A stretch of DNA of 64,000 bases from an uncultured Marivita sp. (GCF_947488135.1 NZ_CANKYW010000001.1:310001-374000), one strand, 5' to 3'; numbered from the stretch's first letter, positions 19,942 through 31,093 are shown. A program made the numbers and translations. Notes: generated from the sequence alone by a model not told the origin.

Positions 19942-20427
19942 ATGCATGACGATGATATCCTTGCCGTGGTCGACCCGCGTGGCCCCAGGCGGATCATCGG
20001 GATCTCCATGCTTCTCGCGCTGGGGGGCCTGGTTCTTTACCTCGCATTTGTCCAGCCACCCGCCAACCTGCTGTGGCAGGCGTTTCTGATCGGAATGGGG
20101 CTGGTCTCCCTGTGGTTCGCCTACCGGATGCAGGAGGCGACGACACGCAAGCTCTTCCTCACAGAAACCGCGCTCACGGACAGCGATGGAGCCGTGCTTG
20201 CCCGGGTCGAGGATATCGTCGCGGTGCATCGCGGAGCGTTCGCGATCAAGCCGTCCAATGGATTCACGCTGACATTGAAAAACCCGGCCCCACGAGAGTG
20301 GCAGCCGGGTTTGTGGTGGCGCCTCGGGCGCCGGGTTGCTGTGGGCGGGGTGACACCTGGGTCTCAGGCCCGCCCGATGGCCGACATCATCGCAGTGATG
20401 ATTGCGCGGCGCGAGGGAAAGGCTTAG
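19942..20427 (+). CDS. Small membrane protein of unknown function
   Basis: A 161-aa protein with two adjacent transmembrane helices (about 20-38 and 42-60), followed by a soluble beta-rich domain that includes TALTDSDGAVLARVEDIVAVHRGAF. The start ATG 19942 follows AGGAGAG. It resembles conserved short two-helix membrane proteins of roseobacters but I do not recognise a named family. Its stop overlaps the end of the convergent TadE-like gene by 4 bp. Confidence 0.7.
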   Translation: MHDDDILAVVDPRGPRRIIGISMLLALGGLVLYLAFVQPPANLLWQAFLIGMGLVSLWFAYRMQEATTRKLFLTETALTDSDGAVLARVEDIVAVHRGAFAIKPSNGFTLTLKNPAPREWQPGLWWRLGRRVAVGGVTPGSQARPMADIIAVMIARREGKA

Positions 20428-21155
20428 GCGCTGTTCTTCTTGCCCTTGCCGTTGCCGCCTGTGCTGGAACCATCACAGTTGGTGGCGTTCTCAGCGTTGT
20501 TGTTGCAGAGAGAGCCGCCCGGAGCGTCTTGGTCGCCATTCCCCCAACCGTTATTTTCCCACTTCTTCCCTGATCCGTCATTCACACCTTCGAAAATAAG
20601 TTGCGGAGCGAAACGCGGGCGGTTGAAAGAATAGGTGCCAATATCGAAGGCTTCGAGACCGGCCAGATCCAGAGCTGGTTGATACCAGTCGCGAGTCTCT
20701 ACCAAAATCGACTGATCGCCTGGTGCGAGAACCGGCATCTGCGGGGTATAGGCCGTGATGTCGGCTTGCGTGAGCGCAGACCAGTCGCCCCGTGCTTCAG
20801 ACCAGACCAATTCATACGAACCGGTGTTTCCCGAACCATTACCGTTCTTATTGAATTGAACAACGGTAATGCGCAGGTCAACATTGTCGCCCTGATCCTG
20901 CGTCAAGTGAAACAGCAGGTTACGGGCATTGTCGATATAGGCGTCATCGATCATTTCAGTTTCACGCGAGAGCATGTCACCGATCGTGTAGTTGGCTTTC
21001 TGGCTAATGGAATGTTGGCGCATCACGTCGAAGTACACCCAACTCGCCGCCAAGATAACCAGCAGGGCCGGCAGAACGATCATCGCTTCAAGCGTGATGT
21101 CGCCCTGGTCGTCGCGGGTGAACCGCGACATGAGGTTTTTGATACGAGCGGACAT
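20424..21155 (-). CDS. TadE-like pilus assembly or surface protein, third gene of the VWA/Tad trio
   Basis: A 243-aa protein. The N-terminus (DDQGDITLEAMIVLPALLVILAASWVYFDV) is the single-helix TadE-like region preceded by an acidic, prepilin-like patch. The C-terminal tail is low complexity, rich in Gly, Asn and Lys with two cysteines (SLCNNN, ATNCDGSS). ATG 21155 is chosen; the track ORF starts 39 codons earlier in unrelated sequence. The preceding gene ends in TAATG, sharing a base with this start, so the two are translationally coupled. Confidence 0.75.
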   Translation of the reverse strand: MSARIKNLMSRFTRDDQGDITLEAMIVLPALLVILAASWVYFDVMRQHSISQKANYTIGDMLSRETEMIDDAYIDNARNLLFHLTQDQGDNVDLRITVVQFNKNGNGSGNTGSYELVWSEARGDWSALTQADITAYTPQMPVLAPGDQSILVETRDWYQPALDLAGLEAFDIGTYSFNRPRFAPQLIFEGVNDGSGKKWENNGWGNGDQDAPGGSLCNNNAENATNCDGSSTGGNGKGKKNSA

Positions 21156-21694
21156 TAGTATGGCTCCTGTACAAAGGCGGCGAAGGAAACGATAGCCGTG
21201 TAACCCTGGTCGTCCTTCGGCATGGATTGCGCGAGCGCACCGGCCGGAGTGATCGGCTTGTACTTGAAACAAGCACGCAACATCATCAATTCGTTCGGCT
21301 GGCCGGGATCGAACTGACGCAATGGCCGAACTTCATCGGGCTTGTCGACACAGTCGGCGTCGCGCGTCGGCTCGGTCCAGTTGCGCAGGTCAAGCGGGAT
21401 CATCTCGAGACGCAACATCTTGTCACAATCCGCCAGTAGAATGGCGTTGTCGCAGATCATGGTCTTGAGCGTGTCGTGGCTCAGGTTTTCACCCGTACCA
21501 AGACGTACCTCACGAACCGTCAGATCCAATCCACGTTCCAGCTGCGTGTGCCGGATCGAGAGGGCGCCGACTTCGAGTCCCGCAATGATCACAGTGAGGA
21601 ACAGCGGCAACCAGACTACGAAGGGGAGCAGATAAGTCGCGCCGCTTTCGTCCCGCAGGAAGCTGCGGAGTTTTTTGCTTTGGAACCGCATCAT
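21155..21694 (-). CDS. TadE-like protein, second gene of the VWA/Tad trio
   Basis: A 179-aa protein with an N-terminal TadE motif (RDESGATYLLPFVVWLPLFLTVIIAGLEV), a single membrane helix and a periplasmic domain containing four cysteines, probably disulfide-bonded. It is coupled to the upstream VWA gene by ATGA and to the next TadE-like gene by TAATG. TadE/TadF proteins act as minor pseudopilins of Flp pili, but no other tad genes are nearby. Confidence 0.75.
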   Translation of the reverse strand: MMRFQSKKLRSFLRDESGATYLLPFVVWLPLFLTVIIAGLEVGALSIRHTQLERGLDLTVREVRLGTGENLSHDTLKTMICDNAILLADCDKMLRLEMIPLDLRNWTEPTRDADCVDKPDEVRPLRQFDPGQPNELMMLRACFKYKPITPAGALAQSMPKDDQGYTAIVSFAAFVQEPY

Positions 21695-23361
21695 TGTGTC
21701 AACCTCAACTGATTAATCGTGCGAGCAATGGACATGAACGCATCGGAAATCTCGATACCCTCGACCGGGAAGTAGTGGGCCGGAGAAGAGGCACAGTCGC
21801 GCATCGCTGCTTGACCTTCCTCGGGGGCTTCGAAACCCACGGCAAAGACCGTGATGTCTGCGTTACGTGCTTCAGAGCAGATCGTGGACAACCGAGCGTC
21901 TGCCTCGCTACCGCTGACGATGGGCTCGTACGCGTAATAGGCATTGTAGTAGTCGCTGTAGGACACCCAACCATCTTGATACGGCTTGCGGAAGAACTTC
22001 TGCCCGAAGGCGCGCGTGCCCCACCGTGCAAAGACCTCGGCATTCGACATACGACGTGCATCGCTGCCACCATCCGGTGAGGTCCTGTAGCGATCGTTCC
22101 AGTCGGAATTTTCGAAACGCTCACGGAAGTAGACATCATTGCTCGAACCGCTGTTGTCCCGAACGCGATGTGAGAACCTGTCATTGGTCGGATCATTGTC
22201 GCCACGATCGTCAATCCAGATATTCGACATACCGCTCGCGTATTCAGGGGCCAGGTCGTACTGGGTTGTGTTCATCCCGTCCGTCATGACCACAGCGATC
22301 TTGAGCGCATCGACTGCGTCATAATCCATAGGTCTACCAGCCGCTTCAGAAACAACCTTGCCATCGGCAATAAGCGCGTTCACGACCGGCCGTGCCGAAG
22401 GATCCAGCAACGCAACGCCCCACTTCATCCCGAGATCGATCGCGGTGTTGCCACCGGCACCCAGGCTTTCGATGTGGCTGATCAACTCTGCTTCGTCAGA
22501 ACTGTGCGCGATGATGGAACCATACTCTCCGACTGGACACCATGAAGCCGGTGTCACGGTCGTGTTTTGGTCCATAGTATATGGGTCGAAATGCGCCAGA
22601 CGTTGAAGCGTGTCATTCGGCGAAATAGCGCGCGAATAGAAGGCACTGTCCGGGAAGATCGCACAGGCAGATATATCGTGCTCGTCCGACAGGGCGTAGA
22701 GTTCTGAGAGGGCTGGTCCCAGATTCACCGTCGCGTTGTAGGGGATGATACTGACTGTTGTCAGTCCGGTATCGTTGGTATCGATGACGGCCTGGACGAA
22801 CTCGATTGCAGCAGCGCGTAGGTTTTCGATTTTATAGTCCGATCCCATCGAACCGGAAATATCGAGAATGAGTGAGATCTCGATGTTCGAAATACGTTCC
22901 TCAGCTTCCGAAGAACCGGCTGCCTGTAGATCGCTGACCCCGAGCAATTTCAGGAAGTTCGTCGGAAAGGTCCGCAGCGCTTCAGCTGATACGGTCCGAT
23001 AGTTCAGACCTTCATCCACCGAAATTTCGACGGTTGCCAAGGCATCTTCCAACTTCATTTTGGTGAGATAATCCTCGACGAGGGTGGTCGCATCGAGCTG
23101 TTGTTCGAGATCAGCCGCGGCGAGAACGGCACGGTCGAGTGTGCCTTGAAGTCGGGCGCGCTCCAATTCGGTATGGATCATGTCGATCCCGATGCCGCCG
23201 TAGACCATCATGATGAACGCTCCGAGCATGGCCAGGAACGACATGTTGCCATCGGTTTCCCGGGCGTATCGGTAGATCGAGGTCGCAGCGCTTGAGCGCA
23301 GCAACGACTTTTTCCGTTTCCCGACCGGCAGCCTTGGCAGAAGGTTGCTTAATCCGATCAT
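21691..23361 (-). CDS. TadG-like protein with von Willebrand A domain
   Basis: A 556-aa protein with an N-terminal TadG-type segment (DGNMSFLAMLGAFIMMVYGGIGIDMIH) and a VWA domain with MIDAS motif DISGSMGS near residue 171. The last part has VVMTDGMNTT and a TVFAVGF strand, consistent with a complete VWA fold carrying large insertions rich in Asp, Asn and Ser. ATG 23361 follows AAAGAGG. It heads a three-gene operon with two TadE-like genes. Probably membrane anchored and extracytoplasmic, with an adhesion or pilus-related role. Confidence 0.82.
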   Translation of the reverse strand: MIGLSNLLPRLPVGKRKKSLLRSSAATSIYRYARETDGNMSFLAMLGAFIMMVYGGIGIDMIHTELERARLQGTLDRAVLAAADLEQQLDATTLVEDYLTKMKLEDALATVEISVDEGLNYRTVSAEALRTFPTNFLKLLGVSDLQAAGSSEAEERISNIEISLILDISGSMGSDYKIENLRAAAIEFVQAVIDTNDTGLTTVSIIPYNATVNLGPALSELYALSDEHDISACAIFPDSAFYSRAISPNDTLQRLAHFDPYTMDQNTTVTPASWCPVGEYGSIIAHSSDEAELISHIESLGAGGNTAIDLGMKWGVALLDPSARPVVNALIADGKVVSEAAGRPMDYDAVDALKIAVVMTDGMNTTQYDLAPEYASGMSNIWIDDRGDNDPTNDRFSHRVRDNSGSSNDVYFRERFENSDWNDRYRTSPDGGSDARRMSNAEVFARWGTRAFGQKFFRKPYQDGWVSYSDYYNAYYAYEPIVSGSEADARLSTICSEARNADITVFAVGFEAPEEGQAAMRDCASSPAHYFPVEGIEISDAFMSIARTINQLRLTQ

Positions 23362-23657
23362 TTGTTACCTCTTTCCCGCCCCTTCAGGACGGACTGACAC
23401 CCCACTTAGATTTTGGGAGATGTGAAGGCGAAACACGGCGGGAATACGGCCTGAAATGTGGAAAAAATGTGGAGTATACTGATATTCCTGAATAATTCCC
23501 GGCCTTTCGGCTTGATTGATGTTCCTTCCGAAACAGTTCGCCACAGTCTCGGACTTCGTGCCAAAAAAGATCACACGACAATTCCGTGCCAAATTAATCA
23601 ACTTGTCATAGGCTGGTGCCAAACAGGGGCGAAATGCCTGAACCACCGGAGGGATGG
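23362..23657. other. Intergenic region between the Tad trio and glutamate dehydrogenase
   Basis: Almost 300 bp, AT-richer than its surroundings, between two divergent genes. It should contain both promoters. The track ORFs here (23365-23676 -, 23384-23581 -, 23458-23661 +) have no domains or ribosome binding sites. I see no convincing operator or RNA. Confidence 0.4.
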
Positions 23658-25094
23658 ATGAGCACAATACCAGCAACTGAGCCGAGTTTTCGGGAATCGG
23701 TCGACCTGATGTTCAATCGCGCCGTGGCGCTGATGGAGCTTTCGCCGGGGCTCGAGGAGAAAATCCGCGTTTGCAACGCGACCTACACCGTCCGGTTCGG
23801 GGTGCGCCTGCGCGGTCAGATCAAGACGTTCACCGGGTACAGGTCCGTTCACTCGGAACATATGGAGCCGGTCAAGGGTGGCATCCGTTTCGCTCTCACC
23901 GTCAATCAGGACGAGGTGGAGGCGTTGGCTGCCCTGATGACCTACAAATGCGCGCTTGTCGAAGCGCCGTTCGGCGGGTCGAAGGGTGGGCTGCGGATCG
24001 ATCCGCGCGAATACGACGATCACGAGATGGAACAGATCACCCGGCGCTTCGCCTACGAGCTGATCAAACGCGACATGATCAACCCCGCGCAAAACGTCCC
24101 GGCCCCCGACATGGGCACCGGCGAACGCGAGATGGCCTGGATCGCCGATCAATACGCGCGGATGAATACGACCGACATCAACTCACGCGCCTGCGTGACC
24201 GGCAAACCGCTCAACGCGGGTGGTATCTCGGGCCGGGTGGAGGCAACGGGTCGCGGCGTGCAATACGCGCTGCGCGAGTTCTTCCGTCACCCTGAAGACG
24301 TGAAGGCCGCCGGAATGACGGGCAAACTGGATGGCAAGCGCGTCATCGTGCAGGGTCTGGGAAACGTGGGCTACCATGCTGCCAAATTTCTCCAGGACGA
24401 AGACGGCGCCCGGATCGTCGGGATTATCGAGCGGGATGGCGCGCTTTTCAGCGAAAGCGGCCTCGATGTCGATGCAGTCCGCGACTGGATCGTGAAACAC
24501 GATGGCATTACTGGCTTCCCGGACGCCGTTCACACCGCCGACGGGGCTCGCGTATTAGAAGAGGAATGCGACATCCTCATTCCCGCTGCTCTGGAAGGTG
24601 TGATCAACCTGTCGAATGCCGAACGCATCAAGGCGCCGCTCATCATCGAAGCGGCGAACGGTCCGATCACCGCCGGGGCGGACGACATTCTGCGCGAGAA
24701 GGGGACGGTCATCATCCCCGATATGTATGCCAACGCAGGCGGTGTCACCGTGTCCTACTTCGAATGGGTCAAGAACCTAAGCCATATCCGGTTCGGCCGA
24801 ATGCAGCGCCGCCAGGAGGAATCCCGTCACGAGCTGATCGTTCAAGAGCTGGAACGGCTGAGCAATCATCTGGGCGACCAATGGTCGATGACCCCGGATT
24901 TCAAATCGAAATACCTGCGCGGCGCGGATGAGCTCGAGCTGGTCCGATCCGGCCTCGATGACACGATGCGGATCGCCTATCAGTCGATGCGCAATGTCTG
25001 GCACTCGCGGGAGGACGTGCACGACCTGAGAACGGCGGCCTATATCGTCTCCATCGAAAAGGTCGCGGCAAGTTACCGGGCAAAAGGTCTCTGA
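23658..25094 (+). CDS. Glu/Leu/Phe/Val-family dehydrogenase, probably NAD-dependent glutamate dehydrogenase
   Basis: A 478-aa enzyme catalysing reversible oxidative deamination of glutamate to 2-oxoglutarate. The substrate site is seen in EPVKGGIRF and the catalytic Lys region in YKCALVEAPFGGSKGGL. The conserved NVPAPDMGTGEREMAWI follows, and the nucleotide site is VIVQGLGNVGYHAAKFL. ATG 23658 (MSTIPATEP) follows CCGGAGGG; the longer track start is upstream of that site. The length fits hexameric GDHs. Cofactor choice is not certain from sequence. Confidence 0.92.
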   Translation: MSTIPATEPSFRESVDLMFNRAVALMELSPGLEEKIRVCNATYTVRFGVRLRGQIKTFTGYRSVHSEHMEPVKGGIRFALTVNQDEVEALAALMTYKCALVEAPFGGSKGGLRIDPREYDDHEMEQITRRFAYELIKRDMINPAQNVPAPDMGTGEREMAWIADQYARMNTTDINSRACVTGKPLNAGGISGRVEATGRGVQYALREFFRHPEDVKAAGMTGKLDGKRVIVQGLGNVGYHAAKFLQDEDGARIVGIIERDGALFSESGLDVDAVRDWIVKHDGITGFPDAVHTADGARVLEEECDILIPAALEGVINLSNAERIKAPLIIEAANGPITAGADDILREKGTVIIPDMYANAGGVTVSYFEWVKNLSHIRFGRMQRRQEESRHELIVQELERLSNHLGDQWSMTPDFKSKYLRGADELELVRSGLDDTMRIAYQSMRNVWHSREDVHDLRTAAYIVSIEKVAASYRAKGL

Positions 25095-25165
25095 CGGATG
25101 ACAATTGGCGTGGGCTGGGCTAGGTCTGCCCAAAGACCTGACCTGCCCACTCCATGAGGACGCCC

Positions 25166-25468
25166 ATGATCCGCACCGTGCTTGCTGCAACTGCCCTGAC
25201 CTTCGGATTGTCACTCCCCGTGGCCGCGCAGGACAAGGAGGCCGAGTGCCGAAAAATCGGGCAGATTGCCACGAACATCATGACCGAACGCAAGAACGGG
25301 ACGAACATGCGCCGGGCAGAACGGCGGATCATCCGGGCCATCCCGAACAAGTCAAAAAACGATGAGGTCCTCGCCGTTCAACTCGTGAACTGGATCTATT
25401 CCCTGCCCGAAGAGCGGCTGACCCCCGAGGTCAGCAATACGCTCTACCAGACATGCCTGTCGCAGTAA
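25166..25468 (+). CDS. Small secreted protein of unknown function
   Basis: A 100-aa protein with a clear signal peptide (MIRTVLAATALTFGLSLPVAAQ, cleavage after VAA-Q or AAQ-D). The mature part is short, charged and mostly helical, with two cysteines (AECRKIG and QTCLSQ) that could form one disulfide. ATG 25166 has AGGA 8 bases upstream; the track's ATG 25154 lacks one. No domain recognised. It lies between glutamate dehydrogenase and dnaG. Confidence 0.75.
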   Translation: MIRTVLAATALTFGLSLPVAAQDKEAECRKIGQIATNIMTERKNGTNMRRAERRIIRAIPNKSKNDEVLAVQLVNWIYSLPEERLTPEVSNTLYQTCLSQ

Positions 25469-25543
25469 CCAACGGCTGAAAATCCCCGACCGGGCGGATC
25501 CGCCCCACTGGACTCTTGCCGGGCGAAACCCGATATTCTTGGC

Positions 25544-27490
25544 ATGAGCCTGCCACCCAATTTTCTGGACGAACTGCGCACCCGCACCAGCCTGTCACAG
25601 GTGGTGGGGCGCAAAGTGATGTGGGACACCCGCAAGTCCAATCAGGCCAAGGGCGATATGTGGGCGCCATGCCCGTTCCACCAGGAAAAATCCGCCAGTT
25701 TCCATGTCGATGACCGCAAAGGGTACTATTACTGCTTCGGCTGTCAGGCCAAAGGTGACGCCATTTCCTTTGTTCGCGAGACCGAGAATGTCGGTTTCAT
25801 GGAAGCGGTCGAAATCCTGGCCGCCGAGGCAGGGATGCAGATGCCCGCCCGCGACCCCAAGGCACAGGAAAAGGCCGATCACCGCACTCAGCTTGTCGAG
25901 GTCATGGAACAGGCCGTGCGCTTCTACCGGCTGCAATTGCGCAGTGCTGCGGGGACCGACGCGCGCGATTACCTGACCCGCAGGGGGCTGGACGAGGCGA
26001 CGCAGGACAAGTTCGGCATCGGTTTTGCACCTCCCGGCTGGCAAACGCTCTGGGATCATCTCACCGCGCAGGGGATTGCGCCCGAGCAGATCATCGAAGC
26101 CGGTCTCGCGAAACCGTCGCAGAAGGGCGGCAAGCCCTACGACACGTTCCGCAACCGGATCATGTTCCCGATCCGCGACGCGCGCGGACGCGCCATCGCC
26201 TTCGGCGGCCGCGCGATGGACCCCGACGACAACGCCAAGTACCTCAACAGCCCCGAAACCCCGCTCTTCGACAAAAGCCGGACGCTCTATAACCAAGGCC
26301 CCGCGCGAGAGGCCGCAGGCAAGGGCCAGCCTCTGATTGTGGCCGAAGGTTACATGGATGTGATCGCGCTGGCCTCCGGCGGGTTCGAAGCGGCGGTGGC
26401 GCCTCTTGGTACTGCTGTCACGGAAACGCAAATCCAGATGCTTTGGCGCATCACCGACGAGCCGATCATGGCATTGGACGGCGATAAGGCAGGGCTCAAG
26501 GCGGCCTACCGCGTGATCGACACGGCCCTGCCGCTACTGGAGGCCGGGAAATCGCTGCGCTTCGTGCTGTTGCCAGAGGGCAAGGACCCGGACGATCTGA
26601 TCCGCTCCGAAGGTCGTGACGCCATGCGCGCCCTCGTCGACGCAGCACAGCCGATGGTGCAACTTCTCTGGCGACGCGAAACCGAAGGGCGCGTGTTCGA
26701 CAGCCCGGAACGCAAGGCGGCTTTGGACAAGACCCTGCGCGAACGCATCCGTACGATCCAGGATCCGTCCCTGCGCAGCCACTACGGTGAAGAAATCAAA
26801 CGCCTCCGCTGGGAACTGTTCCGCACGCCGTCAAAGCCGGGCAACGGTCCATACCGCCGCTCGAACGCCTCAGCGCAGGGCAAACCCTCCGAAGGCACAC
26901 GCGCGTCGCTGCTGGCATCCGGCGGCAAGGATGTCGAACTCCGCCTGCGCGAAGCTGTGATCCTCGCCGCGCTCATTTCGGTGCCGGACTTGATTTCTGA
27001 ATTCGAGGCGCAGATTGAAGAGATGTCCTGCATTGACCCGGATCACGCCACTTTGAGAACGTGTCTTTTGCAACACGCTGGCGACGCACCCGAAGTGGTG
27101 CAGGCCGCAGCGGACGCGGCTCTGGGAGAGGCCGCACTTGAAAAGCTGTGCCGCGCACGCCATGTGGCGATTACGCCGTGTCTCCGCAACCCGGGTGACC
27201 GTGAACTGGCCCGATTGACGATCGCCGAAGAGCTTGCAAAGCTTGAAGCAGGGATCGGACTGGACGCCGAAATCGCGGAGGCGGCAGAGGATTTGTACGG
27301 TGCCGCCGATGAAACGCTCACATGGCGGCTTAGCCAGGCCGCCGCGGCACGGCAATCTGCGCAACGGGCGCAGTCCGAAGACAAGGCAGAATACGATCTT
27401 GGTCCCAACGGGGCCGCGATCAACCGAGATGAACGCAGCGCATTTGCCGCTTTGATGGAAACCATTCGCTTCGACAAACCCCGGAGTTGA
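25544..27490 (+). CDS. dnaG: DNA primase DnaG
   Basis: A 648-aa replicative primase. The N-terminal zinc site is C-P-x-H...C-x2-C (PCPFHQEKSASFHV and YYYCFGC). The TOPRIM catalytic core includes VAEGYMDVIAL and ALDGDKAG. The C-terminal DnaB-binding region is helical and less conserved. ATG 25544 is a good start. A perfect 14-bp palindrome (GGGCGGATCCGCCC, 25492-25505) lies just upstream, without a U tract. rpoD follows 112 bp downstream, as in the widespread dnaG-rpoD macromolecular synthesis arrangement. Confidence 0.96.
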   Translation: MSLPPNFLDELRTRTSLSQVVGRKVMWDTRKSNQAKGDMWAPCPFHQEKSASFHVDDRKGYYYCFGCQAKGDAISFVRETENVGFMEAVEILAAEAGMQMPARDPKAQEKADHRTQLVEVMEQAVRFYRLQLRSAAGTDARDYLTRRGLDEATQDKFGIGFAPPGWQTLWDHLTAQGIAPEQIIEAGLAKPSQKGGKPYDTFRNRIMFPIRDARGRAIAFGGRAMDPDDNAKYLNSPETPLFDKSRTLYNQGPAREAAGKGQPLIVAEGYMDVIALASGGFEAAVAPLGTAVTETQIQMLWRITDEPIMALDGDKAGLKAAYRVIDTALPLLEAGKSLRFVLLPEGKDPDDLIRSEGRDAMRALVDAAQPMVQLLWRRETEGRVFDSPERKAALDKTLRERIRTIQDPSLRSHYGEEIKRLRWELFRTPSKPGNGPYRRSNASAQGKPSEGTRASLLASGGKDVELRLREAVILAALISVPDLISEFEAQIEEMSCIDPDHATLRTCLLQHAGDAPEVVQAAADAALGEAALEKLCRARHVAITPCLRNPGDRELARLTIAEELAKLEAGIGLDAEIAEAAEDLYGAADETLTWRLSQAAAARQSAQRAQSEDKAEYDLGPNGAAINRDERSAFAALMETIRFDKPRS

Positions 27491-27602
27491 CGGTGTTTTG
27501 CTAAGGAAAGCGTAAACGAAACAGGGTAAACGGGTGTGCGAATCACGATTTCGCGCTAATGATTCGGGTCAATCGAATCGCCCCGCCTCGACAGGAGCAT
27601 CC

Positions 27603-29588
<1,986 letters not shown>

Positions 29589-29591
29589 GCG

Positions 29592-29870
29592 ATGTCGTTT
29601 CTGAAAAAACTTTTCGGCGGTGGGGGCGGGGCGGACACCCCGTCCAATACCGCTGAAACCCATAACGGCTTCACGATCATTCCCGAGCCGGTCAAAGACG
29701 GCGGCGCGTGGCGCATTGGGGCCCGGATCGAGAAAGAGATCAACGGCGAGGTAAAAACCCACCGCATGATCCGCGCCGATACGCTTCAAAGCTTTGAGGA
29801 CGCCGCCAAGGCATCGCTCGACAAGGCGCGGATGCTGGTGGACCAGCAGGGCGACACAATCTTCCAGTGA
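29592..29870 (+). CDS. HlyU-family protein
   Basis: A 92-aa single-domain protein. The N-terminus MSFLKKLFGGGGG followed by FTIIPEPVKDGGAWRIGARIEKEINGE and RADTLQSFEDAAKASLDKARMLVDQQGD matches the HlyU family. Vibrio HlyU is a transcriptional activator of haemolysin of a different (ArsR) fold; proteins of this small family carry the name only by database annotation and their role here is unknown. It starts 3 bp after rpoD, so it is likely co-transcribed. Confidence 0.75.
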   Translation: MSFLKKLFGGGGGADTPSNTAETHNGFTIIPEPVKDGGAWRIGARIEKEINGEVKTHRMIRADTLQSFEDAAKASLDKARMLVDQQGDTIFQ

Positions 29871-29889
29871 CCGCAGTCAAGGTGACGGG

Positions 29890-30126
29890 ATGAACCGATT
29901 GCAGAGCCTTATGGCCTATCTGCCCTGGTCCATCCTCATCGTATTGTGCGCCACGCTCGGCCTCGCCCCCTTCGTGCCAGAGCCGCATATCTGGGAAAAG
30001 CTGAAGATGCTCGTCTCCGGAGAGTTGACGCAACCGGTCGACATATTCGACTTCCTGTTCCACGGCACGCCATGGCTTCTGCTGATCCTGAAATTCGCCT
30101 TACGAGGCTCATTGCCAAGCGAATAG
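29890..30126 (+). CDS. Small inner-membrane protein
   Basis: A 78-aa protein with two hydrophobic helices (LPWSILIVLCATLGLAPFV and HGTPWLLLILKFALRG) joined by a short amphipathic loop. Homologues of this size are common in proteobacteria, and some databases call them RND transporter only by propagation. Function unknown. ATG 29890 follows GTGACGGG. It ends directly in a strong terminator. Confidence 0.65.
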   Translation: MNRLQSLMAYLPWSILIVLCATLGLAPFVPEPHIWEKLKMLVSGELTQPVDIFDFLFHGTPWLLLILKFALRGSLPSE

Positions 30127-30160
30127 AAAACCCCCCGCCGATGGGCGAGGGGTTTTCTTT
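30126..30160. terminator. Bidirectional rho-independent terminator
   Basis: Perfect 9-bp stem GAAAACCCC / GGGGTTTTC with a further inner CGCC/GGCG pairing, followed by CTTT on the + strand. It ends the rpoD-side transcript and also lies right at the stop of the convergent minus-strand gene, so it can serve both directions. Confidence 0.85.
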
Positions 30161-30356
30161 ACGTGCGATCCGCTTGGTTGGGATCGCTGGTGGTTCCCGG
30201 ACCGGTCTCGGGGTCCGGGTTCGTTTGCTTCGGTCCGGTGGACTCCTGCGGGACGTCCTTGAACTTGTCGCGTCCGGGATAACCGGTGCGATCCGCTTGG
30301 TTTGGATCGCTCGTGGTGCCGGGACCTGTTTTGGGATCGGTGTTCTCGTCTGACAT
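30159..30356 (-). CDS. 65-aa hydrophilic protein with an internal 18-residue repeat
   Basis: A small, very polar protein, rich in Asp, Pro, Thr, Gly and Asn, without a signal peptide. The unit DPxTGPGTTSDPNQADRT occurs twice, at residues 7-24 and 48-65, identical except for one Lys/Glu. The second copy is the C-terminus. The two are separated by 23 residues. Ribosome binding site AAGGAGA is 6 bases before ATG 30356. No family recognised; likely disordered. It follows the SDR gene by 11 bp, so the two may be one operon. Confidence 0.65.
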   Translation of the reverse strand: MSDENTDPKTGPGTTSDPNQADRTGYPGRDKFKDVPQESTGPKQTNPDPETGPGTTSDPNQADRT

Positions 30357-30367
30357 CGCGTCTCTCC

Positions 30368-31042
30368 TTAATTCGTGGGCATCAGGAAGACTTCCTGAAT
30401 GGTTGCGCGCGGGTCGGCTTCCAAGGCGAACACGACAGAGCGCGCCACGTCCTCAGGCTTGAGCTTGTCCGGCTTCTCTTCGTCGAAGAACGGCGTATCC
30501 ACCATGCCCGGTGCGATCACAGTACAGCGGCCTCCGAACTCGCGCATCTCCTGCGCGACGTTGCCACCGTAGCCGTGGACGAACCACTTGGATGCACCAT
30601 AGACCGACCCTTTGATATGCACGCGGCCCGCGGCGGAGCCGGTCATCAGCAAGTGCCCCTTGGATGTCTTCAAATGCGGCATCGCGGCCTTGGTCGTCCA
30701 AAGGAGACCCATGATGTTCAGATGGATCATCTGGTGCCACTCTTCGGGATCGCCCGCGTCGGTGCCAGCCGCGCTCAGACCCGTCCCGGCATTGGCATAG
30801 GCAGCGTCCACTGATCCGAAATGCTGCGCCAGTTTGTCGAGCGCGTCTGTCTGCGAATCCAGATCGGTCGCATCGCCGGGCAGCGCCAGCGCATGTTCGC
30901 CAAGCTCATCCGCCAGCTTGGCAAGCTTGTCCTCCGACCGCGCGAAAAGGCCGACGTTCCAGCCATGTTCCACGGCCGCGCGGGCCGTGGCTTCTCCGAT
31001 GCCGGTCGAGGCGCCGGTGATGAATAATGTCTTGCGGGGCAT
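30368..31042 (-). CDS. Short-chain dehydrogenase/reductase (SDR)
   Basis: A 224-aa SDR. The NAD(P) site is TGASTGIG near residue 9, the structural motif is NAG (YANAGTG), and the catalytic Ser and Tyr-x3-Lys are visible in MTGSAAGRVHIKGSVYGASK. The substrate is unknown. The small repeat protein follows 11 bp downstream in the same direction; the dienelactone hydrolase lies upstream, also on the minus strand. Confidence 0.88.
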   Translation of the reverse strand: MPRKTLFITGASTGIGEATARAAVEHGWNVGLFARSEDKLAKLADELGEHALALPGDATDLDSQTDALDKLAQHFGSVDAAYANAGTGLSAAGTDAGDPEEWHQMIHLNIMGLLWTTKAAMPHLKTSKGHLLMTGSAAGRVHIKGSVYGASKWFVHGYGGNVAQEMREFGGRCTVIAPGMVDTPFFDEEKPDKLKPEDVARSVVFALEADPRATIQEVFLMPTN

Positions 31043-31093
31043 GACGTGTCCTTTGTGTTGATGTCCGTGTTCAGGCCATCAACGCGAAAGGGG

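Noticed and set aside
23365-23676. 103-aa minus-strand ORF upstream of the VWA gene
   Set aside because: No start site or domain; it overlaps the glutamate dehydrogenase start and promoter DNA.
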